NCBI GenBank assembly: GCA_034678805.1
Contig: JAXDBN010000244.1
Coordinates: 1-64,000 of the forward strand
Reading direction: 5' to 3'
Origin: PHAA01 sp034678805
GTDB taxonomy: Bacteria; Bacillota; Syntrophomonadia; Syntrophomonadales; Syntrophomonadaceae
Length of the DNA: 64,000 nucleotides
In this document: positions 34,643 to 43,222 of the stretch, piece by piece
How positions within the stretch are numbered: the stretch's first letter is position 1
How the letters are laid out: each line of letters opens with the position of its first letter
Program-made: the position numbers and the translations under genes
The notes under the pieces: model-generated
Databases searched by the model: none
Seen by the model: only the letters and a program-made list of their open reading frames with translations
Told to the model about the DNA's origin: nothing

Positions 34643-35113
34643 GTGCCCGATATAGATACTCTAGATCGTAAAATATTAAATCAGTTACAGAACGATTTCC
34701 CGCTTTCTATTCAGCCCTATAAGGTAATGGCCGATCGCTTACAAATCGGCGAGGAGGAACTGCTAAACCGGATAACTGCTATGAAGACCTCAGGTCTAAT
34801 CAGAAGAATCGGTGGAGTTATGGATACTCGCGGACTAGGGTTTTACTCCACTTTGTGCGCAGTATCGGTTCCGATAGACCGTGTAGATGAGGTTGCCGAG
34901 TTCATTAATAATATACCAGGGGTGACCCACAACTATCTTCGCGATCATAAATATAATTTATGGTTTACCCTGACTGTACCATCCCAGGAGGATGCCGAAA
35001 GGCAACTAAGTGATTTGGAAGCCGGATTGAATATAGCGATCCTTAATATGCCCGCTGAGAGGATATTCAAGATTCGGGTATCGTTTGATATGGAGAGTCA
35101 TGATGACATATGA
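34643..35113 (+). CDS. ahbA: Siroheme decarboxylase subunit AhbA (Lrp/AsnC-like)
   Basis: The 156-residue protein looks like an Lrp/AsnC regulator but has the AhbA/NirD signature GVTHNYLRDHKYNLWFTL. AhbA and AhbB together remove two acetate carboxyls of siroheme to give 12,18-didecarboxysiroheme. It starts with GTG immediately after the radical SAM gene and overlaps ahbB by 11 bases. The paired arrangement supports an enzyme rather than a regulator. Confidence 0.85.
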   Translation: MPDIDTLDRKILNQLQNDFPLSIQPYKVMADRLQIGEEELLNRITAMKTSGLIRRIGGVMDTRGLGFYSTLCAVSVPIDRVDEVAEFINNIPGVTHNYLRDHKYNLWFTLTVPSQEDAERQLSDLEAGLNIAILNMPAERIFKIRVSFDMESHDDI

Positions 35114-35570
35114 TTTGATCGATAAGGGCATCATAGCCTTATTGCAAGGCGATTTACCTTTAGAATCGCACCCTTTTAAAAGTCTTGCCGAGCAGATGGG
35201 AATTAGGGAAGCGGATATTATTGAACGAATAGAGGAACTGCAAATAAAAGGTGCAATCCGAAGATGGGGTGCGGTGTTAAGACATCATCAAGCGGGATAT
35301 CGATTCAATGCCATGGTAGCCTGGAAAGTGGAAAAGGCAAATATTGATGAGACGGGCAGAAATGTATCTGAATGCCCACAAATCAGCCATTGCTATCTGC
35401 GCCAGGTTCCCAATGAGTTTCCTTATGAATTATTTACTATGATCCATGCCCGAAGTGAAGCAGAGCTTTTATCGATAATCGAGAAAACTGCTAGGGATAA
35501 CAGCTTGAGAGATTATATAATCATAAAGAGTCTAAGGGAATTCAAAAAGGCAAGTATGAAGTATGTCTAA
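35103..35570 (+). CDS. ahbB: Siroheme decarboxylase subunit AhbB (Lrp/AsnC-like)
   Basis: The 155-residue partner of AhbA. It has the shared winged-helix N-terminus (LLQGDLPLESHPFKSLAEQ) and the AhbB-type core SHCYLRQVPNEFPYELFTMIH, with the Arg and Tyr in the region that binds substrate carboxylates. ATG 35103 lies 5 bases after GGAGAG; ATG 35100 is close behind. It overlaps ahbA, typical of stoichiometric subunits. Confidence 0.83.
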   Translation: MTYDLIDKGIIALLQGDLPLESHPFKSLAEQMGIREADIIERIEELQIKGAIRRWGAVLRHHQAGYRFNAMVAWKVEKANIDETGRNVSECPQISHCYLRQVPNEFPYELFTMIHARSEAELLSIIEKTARDNSLRDYIIIKSLREFKKASMKYV

Positions 35571-35614
35571 TTTGGGATAAGGCAGAGCGGGATTAAGATG
35601 GGGGAGGTCTCGGC

Positions 35615-36898
35615 TTGGATACAAAAAAATCAGCAAGATTGTTTAAAGAGGCCCAAAAGTATATGCCCGGTGGTGTTAATAGTCCCGTCCGTGCTTTTAA
35701 GTCGGTAGGATTACAACCTTTACTCATCAATAGGGGCTATGGTTCCAAAATATATGATGAAGATGACAACCAATTTATTGACTACGTGTGTTCCTGGGGT
35801 CCGCTTATCTTAGGGCATAGCCGGCCGGAAATTGTACAGGCTATCAGTTCGGCCGCAGAAAAGGGAACCAGTTTTGGGGCCAGTTGCGCTGGTGAAATTG
35901 AATTAGCTAAACAAATTTGCGAAGCGTTTCCGTCTATGGATAGAGTTAGGTTGGTTAACTCGGGCACTGAAGCGACAATGAGTGCGGTCCGCCTGGCTAG
36001 AGCCTTCACCGGTCGTGATAAAATTATTAAATTTGAGGGCTGTTATCATGGGCATGCTGATTCTTTCTTAATAAAAGCCGGTTCGGGCCTGCTTACAACC
36101 GGCATACCTACTAGTCCGGGTGTACCAAAATCATTTATCGATCAAACCATAGTATGCAAATATAATGACCTTGAATCGGTCAAGAAAGCATTTATGGTAT
36201 CAGGACCCGATATTGCCGCAGTTATTGTGGAACCGATTGCTGCCAATATGGGTTTAATAAATCCGCGGCCTGGTTTTCTCCAGGGCTTGCGAGACATAAG
36301 CAGTCTTTACGGCAGCCTCTTAATTTTTGACGAAGTAATTACCGGTTTCAGGGTTTGTTATGGAGGAATGCAAACCGAGCTGGAGATTAAACCTGATCTG
36401 ACTACTTTGGGTAAAATCATCGGAGGAGGATTGCCGGTAGGTGCTTATGGGGGGAGAAGGGAACTGATGGACCTGGTTGCGCCACAGGGGGACGTCTACC
36501 AGGCGGGAACCTTATCTGGCAATCCTATTGCCATGGCGGCTGGAATGACGGCCTTAAGACTTTTGAAGGAGAATAATCCTTACGAGAAGATAGGTAAACT
36601 CGCTACAAGGTTAACTGACGGCATTCAATCTTTAATTAAGTCTTATGATTTGGATTGTACTATCAATCAGTACGGTTCAATGTTTTCATTATTCTTTACG
36701 GAAGGGCCCGTATACGATTATGAATCCGTTCTGCGTTGTGATACCCGAAAATATGCGCAGTATTTTAAACAGATGTTATATTCGGGGGTTTACTTGCCCC
36801 CATCCCAATTCGAAGTTTGTTTTGTTTCTGATGCTCATACGCAAGAAGACATCGACAAAACTCTACAGGCGATTGAAGTCAGTCTTGATACACTATAA
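35615..36898 (+). CDS. hemL: Glutamate-1-semialdehyde 2,1-aminomutase
   Basis: HemL isomerises glutamate-1-semialdehyde to 5-aminolevulinate using PLP. The 427-residue protein has PGGVNSPVRAFK, NSGTEATMSAVRLARA, DEVITGFRV, and the PLP lysine in TLGKIIGGGLPVGAYGG. It begins with TTG after GGGGGAGG. It is the last gene of the tetrapyrrole block; no hemE, hemN or hemH follows, consistent with the siroheme-based heme route. Confidence 0.96.
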   Translation: MDTKKSARLFKEAQKYMPGGVNSPVRAFKSVGLQPLLINRGYGSKIYDEDDNQFIDYVCSWGPLILGHSRPEIVQAISSAAEKGTSFGASCAGEIELAKQICEAFPSMDRVRLVNSGTEATMSAVRLARAFTGRDKIIKFEGCYHGHADSFLIKAGSGLLTTGIPTSPGVPKSFIDQTIVCKYNDLESVKKAFMVSGPDIAAVIVEPIAANMGLINPRPGFLQGLRDISSLYGSLLIFDEVITGFRVCYGGMQTELEIKPDLTTLGKIIGGGLPVGAYGGRRELMDLVAPQGDVYQAGTLSGNPIAMAAGMTALRLLKENNPYEKIGKLATRLTDGIQSLIKSYDLDCTINQYGSMFSLFFTEGPVYDYESVLRCDTRKYAQYFKQMLYSGVYLPPSQFEVCFVSDAHTQEDIDKTLQAIEVSLDTL

Positions 36899-37146
36899 AT
36901 ATCATCAATATTGACAAAAATTTTTCCTATTAAGCATTGCAAGCAGGAAATTTGACTTCAATATAGAAAGTATACAATTGGTTTTAAGTTTTTTTGCAGT
37001 GAGCTAATGTAAAGGCGGTAAATTTGCCGTAGGCAAAAAGCTCATACATATAACTATCATGGGGGTGATGGTAAACAGGTCTCAGTAATCTGGTATATCT
37101 TGCATGGTTTAGTTAAGAAAGCATTAGATGAAAAGGAGGAATGAAC
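36899..37146 (+). promoter_or_regulatory. Leader/promoter region of etfBA with unexplained structure
   Basis: This 248-base gap separates hemL from etfB. Candidate promoter: TTGACT at 36952 and TACAAT at 36973 with a short 15-base spacer. Downstream, GAGCT near 37001 can pair with AGCTC near 37040, enclosing an inner hairpin TTTGCC-GTA-GGCAAA (37023-37037). I could not match it to a known riboswitch consensus. The leader would be about 160 bases, unusually long for a constitutive operon. Confidence 0.45.
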
Positions 37147-37899
37147 TTGAAGGTTCTAGTGTGTGTTAAGCAAACATTTGACACCGAAGCCAAAATTGAA
37201 TTGAAGGACGGCAAAATTTCCGATGCTGGTATAAACCTTATCATCAATCCCTATGATGAGGTAGCAGTTGAGGGCGCTATTCAGTTAAAAGAAAAGGGTC
37301 TTGCTAAGGAAATAGTAGTGCTCAGCGCCGGTTCAGACAAGGCTATGGATGCTATCCGTACAGCTTTGGCGATGGGAGCCGATAGGGGAATCTTAGTAAA
37401 ACAGGATACTGCTGCGGATGAATATGCGCGTGCTACCGCTCTTGCTGCAGCTATCAAAGCGGAAAATCCGGATTTAGTGCTGGCCGGCCATGTTGCAGCT
37501 GATGATGGTTCTTCCCAGGTTCCCACTCGTGTTGCTGAAATCTTGGGCTTGCCCCATGTTAATGTTATGACCGCTATTGAGATTGCTGGCGGAAAAGCAA
37601 CCTGTACTTGTGAAGCTGATGGCGGAACTTCAGTAATTGAAGTAAGTATACCTGCTGTGATTTCCAGCCAAGTAAGCTGGAACGAACCCCGTTATCCTTC
37701 TATGAAGGGTATTATGGCTGCAAAGAAGAAACCGGTTGCAACCAGTGACGCTGGTGGTGCAGCCAACAAGGTTGCTATCGTTGAATTTGCTCTGCCTGCT
37801 GCCAAGACTGCAGGTATCAAAATCGAAGATGAAGCCGATGTGTGTGCAGCTAAAATGGCCGACTGGATGAAGAATACCGTTAAGGTAGAAGTAAAATAA
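37147..37899 (+). CDS. etfB: Electron transfer flavoprotein subunit beta
   Basis: EtfB, with EtfA, accepts electrons from acyl-CoA dehydrogenases. The 250-residue protein begins MKVLVCVKQTFDT, has the AMP/FAD region ALAMGADRGILV and VLAGHVAADDGSSQVP. TTG 37147 is preferred: AAGGAGG lies 7 bases before it, whereas ATG 37141 is only 1 base away. The spacing to etfA is 42 bases with a small hairpin (37902-37921). Neighbouring heme genes and the membrane oxidoreductase point to reverse electron transfer during butyryl-CoA oxidation. Confidence 0.94.
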   Translation: MKVLVCVKQTFDTEAKIELKDGKISDAGINLIINPYDEVAVEGAIQLKEKGLAKEIVVLSAGSDKAMDAIRTALAMGADRGILVKQDTAADEYARATALAAAIKAENPDLVLAGHVAADDGSSQVPTRVAEILGLPHVNVMTAIEIAGGKATCTCEADGGTSVIEVSIPAVISSQVSWNEPRYPSMKGIMAAKKKPVATSDAGGAANKVAIVEFALPAAKTAGIKIEDEADVCAAKMADWMKNTVKVEVK

Positions 37900-37941
37900 T
37901 CACATAAATTTTGATTTATGTATAAAAAAGGAGGGTAATTC

Positions 37942-38895
37942 ATGGCAGGGACATGGGTTTTTGTTGAACAAAAAGATGGTAATATCCGTAAAGTTACGTT
38001 TGAAATGTTATCCGAATGCAAAAAAGGCAGCGACGAGGTTGCAGCAGTTGTATTTGGACAAGGAGTTGCAGGACTGGCTGGAGAACTGGCTAAATACGGA
38101 GCAGATAAAGTGTATGTTGCCGACGATGCTATTTTTGCCAACTACAATACCGGGGCTTATGTAGCTCAGATGGTAGCTATGATTAAAGAATTCAGCCCCA
38201 ACGCTGTTCTGTTTGCACATTCTTTCAATGGCCGTGATATGGCTTCCAGACTGGCTCAGAAACTGGACGCTGGTCTGGCTACCGACGCTGTTGCAGCTGA
38301 CATTTCAGCTGGCAAGGGCATTTTCACCAGAGCTATCTATGCCGGTAAAGCTCTGGCCAAAGTGGAAGTAAGCGGAAGCCCGGTTATGGCAACCATCCGC
38401 CCGGGCGTATGGGAAGTTGGTTCTGCTGCTGGTGCTGGCGCAGTTGTGAGCGCAGCTATTGCAGCTACTGCTGGTGACGTATATCAAGTAATGAAAGAAT
38501 TCAAACCTACTATTTCCGCACGTCCCGACCTGGCAGAAGCGGCTGTAGTCGTATCCGGCGGACGTGGATGTAAAGGGCCAGACGGGATTAAATTAGTTGA
38601 GCAGCTGGCTGATATGCTGGGAGCTGCTGTAGGCGGATCCAGAGCATCGATCGACTCCGGATGGCTGGGGCATGAGCTCCAGGTAGGCCAGACCGGAAAG
38701 GTCGTTCTCCCCAATCTGTATATCGCTTGTGGTATTTCCGGAGCAATCCAGCATCTGGCTGGTATGTCATCTTCAAAATTTATTGCAGCTGTTAACACTG
38801 ATACAGAAGCTCCTATTTTCGGAGTGTCCGACTTCGGCGTGGTTGCTGACCTGTTCAAAGTAATACCGATTTTGATGACCGAGCTCAAGAAGTAG
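37942..38895 (+). CDS. etfA: Electron transfer flavoprotein subunit alpha
   Basis: The 317-residue alpha subunit binds FAD through its C-terminal domain: VVSGGRGCKGPDGIKLVEQLA, GQTGKVVLPNLYIACGISGAIQHL (short pieces: QTGKVVLPNLYI, GISGAIQHLAGM). RBS AAAGGAGGG. A 12-bp perfect hairpin separates it from the membrane Fe-S oxidoreductase gene, to which it should pass electrons. Confidence 0.95.
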   Translation: MAGTWVFVEQKDGNIRKVTFEMLSECKKGSDEVAAVVFGQGVAGLAGELAKYGADKVYVADDAIFANYNTGAYVAQMVAMIKEFSPNAVLFAHSFNGRDMASRLAQKLDAGLATDAVAADISAGKGIFTRAIYAGKALAKVEVSGSPVMATIRPGVWEVGSAAGAGAVVSAAIAATAGDVYQVMKEFKPTISARPDLAEAAVVVSGGRGCKGPDGIKLVEQLADMLGAAVGGSRASIDSGWLGHELQVGQTGKVVLPNLYIACGISGAIQHLAGMSSSKFIAAVNTDTEAPIFGVSDFGVVADLFKVIPILMTELKK

Positions 38896-38921
38896 AATAA
38901 CTCCTAGTTATTAATGATGTT

Positions 38922-38951
38922 ACTGGATATGCACGAAAATGCATATCCAGT
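38922..38951 (+). other. Perfect 12-bp inverted repeat between etfA and the Fe-S oxidoreductase
   Basis: ACTGGATATGCA (38922-38933) pairs with TGCATATCCAGT (38940-38951) around a 6-base loop. No T tract follows, so it is not a standard terminator; an RNA-processing or stabilising element that sets the ratio of EtfAB to the membrane protein, or a protein-binding site, is possible. Confidence 0.65.
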
Positions 38952-38987
38952 ACATCCTTGCTCATCGTATTAAGGAGGAATTTGTAA

Positions 38988-41126
38988 ATGATATTCGCTT
39001 CTGAACCTATTCGGGGTTTTTACGACGTCCCAATGCGTATGGTTGGAGCAAATGTTCCCTACGAATGGCTTATCTATCTGATCATGTGGATACCCATTGG
39101 CATACTTGTTTATGGCATGGGGAAAAGAATCCAGGTTTGGTCACTGGCTAAGGGGGATCAGCACAGAGACGACCGTTTATGGGATCGTATTGTCTCCTTC
39201 GTGGTTAACACTTTCGCCCAGGCGAGGGTGATTAGAAAACCGCTGCCAGGTTGGATGCACTTCTTCCTATTCTGGGGCTTTGCGTTACTGGCTATGGCAG
39301 CCGGTCTTGATGCAGCCCACTTCTGGATTGGGTGGCCCCACCTGGAAGGCGGAATCTATATTGGCATGTCATGGATTGTTGACGTAACTGGTTTCCTAGC
39401 TTTGATTGGTATTATAGTTCTTGCTTACATCCGCTACGTTCAGAAACCGGATCGTCTAAATGACACTAAGTCTTCCGATGGATGGATTATCTTCCTGGTA
39501 TTCGGAATTCTCTTCACCGGATTTGTTATTGAGGGTGCTAGAATCGCAGCCCAAATTAAACAAAGCCCCTTCCCGGTAACAGTCCCCTACGAACAGATCG
39601 CTTCCCCCTTCGGTTGGATGTTTGCTTCTATCATGAGTGGGATGTCAGTAGATGCCCTGCTGATGATGCATCGCTTACTGTGGTGGTTCCATATGGGTAT
39701 CGCCTTCCTGTTCCTCGCTTTGATTCCGTATAGCAAGCTGTGGCATATAATTGCTGGTATGTTCAATTACTGGTTCCGTGATCTCGGACCTTCGGCCAAT
39801 CGTATGGTATACAACATTGAGGAAGCCGAAACCTTTGGGGTTGAACAAATCGAAGACTTTGGCTGGAAGGACCTGCTCGACTTGGATGCCTGCATTCGTT
39901 GCGGACGCTGTCAGGAGAACTGCCCTGCTTTTAATACCGGTAAACACTTAAATCCCAAAATCACCCTAATTCAAAACATGAAGGCGCATTTGGATGCTAA
40001 GACTCCTTATCTAATTGCTAATCGCGGGGTTGGTGCCCAAAGCGAAGAAATGGCTATGACGGATGAAGCGGCTGCCGAAGCTGTAAACCCGATGGAACAA
40101 AGCCTGCTTTATGACGTTGTTACTAGTGAGGTTATATGGGATTGCACCAACTGCCGGGCTTGTATGGAACATTGCCCGATGTACATCGAGCATATTCCCA
40201 AGATCACTGAGATGCGCCGGAACCTGGTCATGTGGCAGGGTGATATGCCAGGTGAAGCCCAGGCTGCCTTTACCAATATGGAACGTAACTACAATCCTTG
40301 GGGTGTAGGTTGGGCTGGCCGCGCTGGATGGCTGCAAGAAAGAGGCGTAAGAGACCTCGTTAACTTGTTGCCTGAAGACGGCGGAGAATTTGAGTACTTG
40401 CTTTATGCTGGATGTGCTGTGTCTTTTGACGATCGTTATAAGAGAGTCGGCGAAGCTCTGGTCAGACTGCTGGATAAAGCTGGAGTCAAATTTGGATATC
40501 TGGGTACGGAAGAGTATTGCTGTGGTGATTCGGCTCGCAGACTGGGGAATGAGTATCTCTACCAGACTCTGGCCAATCAGAACCTGGAATCCTTCAACAA
40601 TTACGGAGTCAAAAAGATAATCGTTGTTTGCCCGCATGGCTATAATACATTGAAGAATGAATACCCCCAGATGGGCGGCAACTTTGAAGTCTACCATTAC
40701 ACTGAGATACTGGCTAAACTGGTGGCTGAAGGTAAACTGAAACCTACCAAGTCTTTGGCAGCTAAGATGACTTATCACGATTCTTGCTTCCTGGGCAGAC
40801 ACAACAATATTTATGAACAGCCCCGTTCAGTCTTGAAATCAGCCGGCGGCACCGTTATTGAGATTGAAAAAGGCCGCAACTTCGGATTCTGCTGCGGAGC
40901 TGGCGGTGGACGGATGTGGCTGGAAGAAGAAGCCTTTGAAGGTTTTAAACGTATTAATGATACCAGAACTGATCAACTGTTAGAACCTGCGCCACAGATG
41001 ATCGTAACCAACTGCCCCTTCTGCTTAACAATGATATCTGATGGTGTCAAAGGTGCAGAAGCAGATAAAGAAGAACCTACCAAGGTATTCGATGTGGCTG
41101 AGGTCCTGTGGCAGGCTATGAACTAA
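38988..41126 (+). CDS. Membrane-bound EtfAB:quinone oxidoreductase (heterodisulfide-reductase-like Fe-S protein)
   Basis: A 712-residue protein. The N-terminal third has five or six membrane helices of the NarI-like type, expected to hold heme b. Two 4Fe-4S motifs follow, CIRCGRCQENCP (from residue 302) and CTNCRACMEHCP (from 386). The C-terminal part has two cysteine-rich CCG domains (YAGCAVSFDD, EYCCGDSARR, DSCFLGRHN, GFCCGAGGGRMW). In Syntrophomonas wolfei the homologous protein next to etfBA is proposed to move electrons from ETF to menaquinone during syntrophic butyrate oxidation. It ends at a strong terminator. Confidence 0.93.
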   Translation: MIFASEPIRGFYDVPMRMVGANVPYEWLIYLIMWIPIGILVYGMGKRIQVWSLAKGDQHRDDRLWDRIVSFVVNTFAQARVIRKPLPGWMHFFLFWGFALLAMAAGLDAAHFWIGWPHLEGGIYIGMSWIVDVTGFLALIGIIVLAYIRYVQKPDRLNDTKSSDGWIIFLVFGILFTGFVIEGARIAAQIKQSPFPVTVPYEQIASPFGWMFASIMSGMSVDALLMMHRLLWWFHMGIAFLFLALIPYSKLWHIIAGMFNYWFRDLGPSANRMVYNIEEAETFGVEQIEDFGWKDLLDLDACIRCGRCQENCPAFNTGKHLNPKITLIQNMKAHLDAKTPYLIANRGVGAQSEEMAMTDEAAAEAVNPMEQSLLYDVVTSEVIWDCTNCRACMEHCPMYIEHIPKITEMRRNLVMWQGDMPGEAQAAFTNMERNYNPWGVGWAGRAGWLQERGVRDLVNLLPEDGGEFEYLLYAGCAVSFDDRYKRVGEALVRLLDKAGVKFGYLGTEEYCCGDSARRLGNEYLYQTLANQNLESFNNYGVKKIIVVCPHGYNTLKNEYPQMGGNFEVYHYTEILAKLVAEGKLKPTKSLAAKMTYHDSCFLGRHNNIYEQPRSVLKSAGGTVIEIEKGRNFGFCCGAGGGRMWLEEEAFEGFKRINDTRTDQLLEPAPQMIVTNCPFCLTMISDGVKGAEADKEEPTKVFDVAEVLWQAMN

Positions 41127-41145
41127 GTATAATCCTATCGGTTCC

Positions 41146-41181
41146 AAGAGGATTCCCTGAACCAGGGAATCCTCTTTCTTT
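41146..41181 (+). terminator. Strong terminator of the etf operon
   Basis: A perfect 14-bp stem (AAGAGGATTCCCTG 41146-41159, CAGGGAATCCTCTT 41163-41176) with a 3-base loop is followed by TCTTT. Confidence 0.92.
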
Positions 41182-41210
41182 ATGATAATCCGATTAATAT
41201 TTAGTAAGAT

Positions 41211-41238
41211 TTGCATAAATTGATTTCCATGCTAAAAT
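41211..41238 (+). promoter_or_regulatory. Promoter for coaD
   Basis: TTGCAT (41211-41216) and TAAAAT (41233-41238) are 16 bases apart, about 90 bases before coaD. Confidence 0.5.
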
Positions 41239-41328
41239 ACTAAGAAATATCTGGTCGGATAAGGCTTTGCCTGATATTTTATGACTTGGTTGTGGATCAG
41301 GATCTGGCCGACAGAAAGGGGAACATAA

Positions 41329-41823
41329 GTGAATATTGCTGTTTATCCGGGTAGTTTTGATCCTATCACCTTTGGACATGTTGATATATTGGAAAGGTCC
41401 AGTAGGATATTCGATAAAATCATAGTGGCAGTAGTTCACAACATTGGAAAACAAGCATTGTTTACTCTGGAAGAGAGAGTCAATCTTATCAAGGAAACAA
41501 CCCGGCATATTTCCAATATAGAAATTGAGTCATTTAAGGGACTAACTGTGGACTTTCTCCGCGAAAAGCAAGCACAGGTAATAATCCGCGGTTTGAGATC
41601 GTGTACTGATTATGAGTATGAATCTCAAATAGCGTTATATAATAAACACCTGTATCCAGCCAGTGAGACAATTTTCATATTGGCGGATAGCAGTTTTATG
41701 TATTTAAGTTCAAGCGGCGTAAAGGAAGCAGCTCTATTAGGCGGAGATGTGAGCAGTATGGTACCAGCGGCAGTTAATAAATGTTTAGCCGTAAAACTTG
41801 AGCAGATCAGAGAGAATAAGTAG
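41329..41823 (+). CDS. coaD: Phosphopantetheine adenylyltransferase
   Basis: CoaD adenylylates 4'-phosphopantetheine, the next-to-last step of CoA synthesis. The 164-residue protein begins AVYPGSFDPITFGHVDI, with the T-x-G-H nucleotidyl-transfer motif, and has IRGLRSCTDYEYE and the C-terminal SSSGVKE. GTG start, GAAAGGGG ribosome site. It usually follows rsmD in Firmicutes; here rsmD lies 8 kb away. Confidence 0.96.
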   Translation: MNIAVYPGSFDPITFGHVDILERSSRIFDKIIVAVVHNIGKQALFTLEERVNLIKETTRHISNIEIESFKGLTVDFLREKQAQVIIRGLRSCTDYEYESQIALYNKHLYPASETIFILADSSFMYLSSSGVKEAALLGGDVSSMVPAAVNKCLAVKLEQIRENK

Positions 41824-41836
41824 TCTGAAAACACGG

Positions 41837-41865
41837 ACTGTCCTCCGTGAAGAGGACAGTTTTTT
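41837..41865 (+). terminator. Terminator after coaD
   Basis: ACTGTCCTC (41837-41845) and GAGGACAGT (41852-41860) pair, followed by a T run. Confidence 0.9.
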
Positions 41866-41984
41866 CGTGTTTAGGACATAATAGCAGTAGATATGTAATA
41901 GCATTGGATGCCATATGCCTGCAATTCGTCACAGTAAACATTTTCGGTTATAATTACTGTAGTGTATAGGAAAGGAACCAAATT

Positions 41985-42863
41985 ATGGCAGAGAGAGACC
42001 GTCAGGTAAAAATAGTTGACCGCGGTATGAATGTGAGAGTGTTTCTGGCTCGGACAACGGCCTTAGTGGAAGAAGCCCACCAAAAGCATGAAACCTCGGC
42101 AACTGCAACCGCGGCTTTAGGCAGGGTTATGACGGCTGCCGTTATGATGGCCAGTGAACTCAAAGGCCCAGAAGACTCTTTAACACTCAGGGTGAACGGC
42201 AACGGTCCGGCCGGAACAATTTTGGCAACCGCTGATCCTTGGGGAGGAGTAAGAGGTTTTATTGCCAATCCTAGTGCTGACTTGCTCGAATTATCTCCAG
42301 GCAAATTATCCGTCGGACAATTGGTAGGTACTGCGGGATATCTGGAGGTTGTTAAAGACTTGGGATTAAAACAGCCCTTCACTGGGCGGATTGAGTTGGT
42401 GAGCGGGGAAGTAGCTGAAGATGTTGCCCAATATTTTTTAACCTCTGAACAGATACCAGCATTGGTATCTTTAGGGGTGTTGGTAGCGCCTGATCTGAGT
42501 GCAAAGGCCGCCGGGGGTCTTATAGTACAGGCTATGCCTGATGCTGACGATGAAATTCTCAGAATTATCGAAGAGAACAGTTTTTACCTGGGTTCAATCA
42601 GCAGCTTAATAGATAGTTATTCCACCCTGGAAGAACTAGCACCTCTTATAATGAAAGGGATTGAATACGAGATTATAGAGGAGCATAATTTCAAATTTCA
42701 TTGTAAATGCAGCCGCGATAGGTTATTGGGTGTATTACAGGGACTGTCTCCGGAGGAGAGACAAGAGATACAACAGGATGAAAGAATTGAAGTTGTATGT
42801 AATTTTTGCAGGCAACGCTATATATATAATCCTGAGGAACTTGACAGCCCAGAAAAAAGCTAA
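41985..42863 (+). CDS. hslO: Redox-regulated chaperone Hsp33
   Basis: Hsp33 holds unfolding proteins and is switched on by oxidation of its zinc-bound cysteines. The 292-residue protein has the C-terminal zinc centre CKC (near residue 238) and CNFC (near 270), the CxC...CxxC arrangement. N-terminal features: LGRVMTAAVMMASELK and GNGPAG-x-I. ATG with AAAGGAACC. It converges with rpmB. Confidence 0.96.
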   Translation: MAERDRQVKIVDRGMNVRVFLARTTALVEEAHQKHETSATATAALGRVMTAAVMMASELKGPEDSLTLRVNGNGPAGTILATADPWGGVRGFIANPSADLLELSPGKLSVGQLVGTAGYLEVVKDLGLKQPFTGRIELVSGEVAEDVAQYFLTSEQIPALVSLGVLVAPDLSAKAAGGLIVQAMPDADDEILRIIEENSFYLGSISSLIDSYSTLEELAPLIMKGIEYEIIEEHNFKFHCKCSRDRLLGVLQGLSPEERQEIQQDERIEVVCNFCRQRYIYNPEELDSPEKS

Positions 42864-42889
42864 AGCCTTAGACATTTGCTATCTAAGGC
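42852..42889 (-). terminator. Terminator of rpmB
   Basis: On the minus strand GCCTTAGA and TCTAAGGC (42865-42872 and 42882-42889) pair and are followed by TTTAGCTTTTTT. It overlaps the last codons of hslO. Confidence 0.8.
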
Positions 42890-42908
42890 CGAAGATTACA
42901 GATTATGT

Positions 42909-43097
42909 TTATAAGGCTCTTTCAACTTTACCAGAACGTAAGCAACGAGTACAAACATACAGCTTGGTGGGTGTCTTATCTACCAGAACCTTGACTCGCT
43001 GTACATTAGGTTTGAACTGACGGTTTGATCGTATATGGGAATGGCTGTACTTCTTGCCAAAAGTGACGCCTTTTCCGCAAATTTCACATTTTGCCAC
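42909..43097 (-). CDS. rpmB: 50S ribosomal protein L28
   Basis: A 62-residue ribosomal protein with MAKCEICGKGVTFG at the start, the four-cysteine zinc form (CEIC near the N-terminus, CTRC near the C-terminus), then SHSHIRSNRQFKPNVQ. GTG start, AGAGGGGGC ribosome site. It lies opposite to the Asp23 gene, the usual arrangement in Firmicutes (rpmB divergent from yloU-fakA-recG). Confidence 0.96.
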   Translation of the reverse strand: MAKCEICGKGVTFGKKYSHSHIRSNRQFKPNVQRVKVLVDKTPTKLYVCTRCLRSGKVERAL

Positions 43098-43222
43098 TAT
43101 TATGCCCCCTCTCTATAACAAATGCACTTTTGTATTTTATCAAATAGCATTGCAAAGGGCAAGAAGAAGGAATAAATATGGTGATATAGAATTAAGATTA
43201 AGTTATACAGGAGGGATATAGG

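Noticed and set aside
37000..37045. Cyclic di-GMP or similar riboswitch before etfB
   Set aside because: The hairpin arrangement and conserved bases do not fit the consensus of the classes I know; kept only as an unexplained structure.
40011..40802. 263-codon minus-strand frame inside the Fe-S oxidoreductase gene
   Set aside because: Shadow of the coding frame; the plus strand has clear cysteine motifs throughout.
42730..43020. 96-codon plus-strand frame across the hslO end and rpmB
   Set aside because: It overlaps two well-recognised genes and has no family features or ribosome site.
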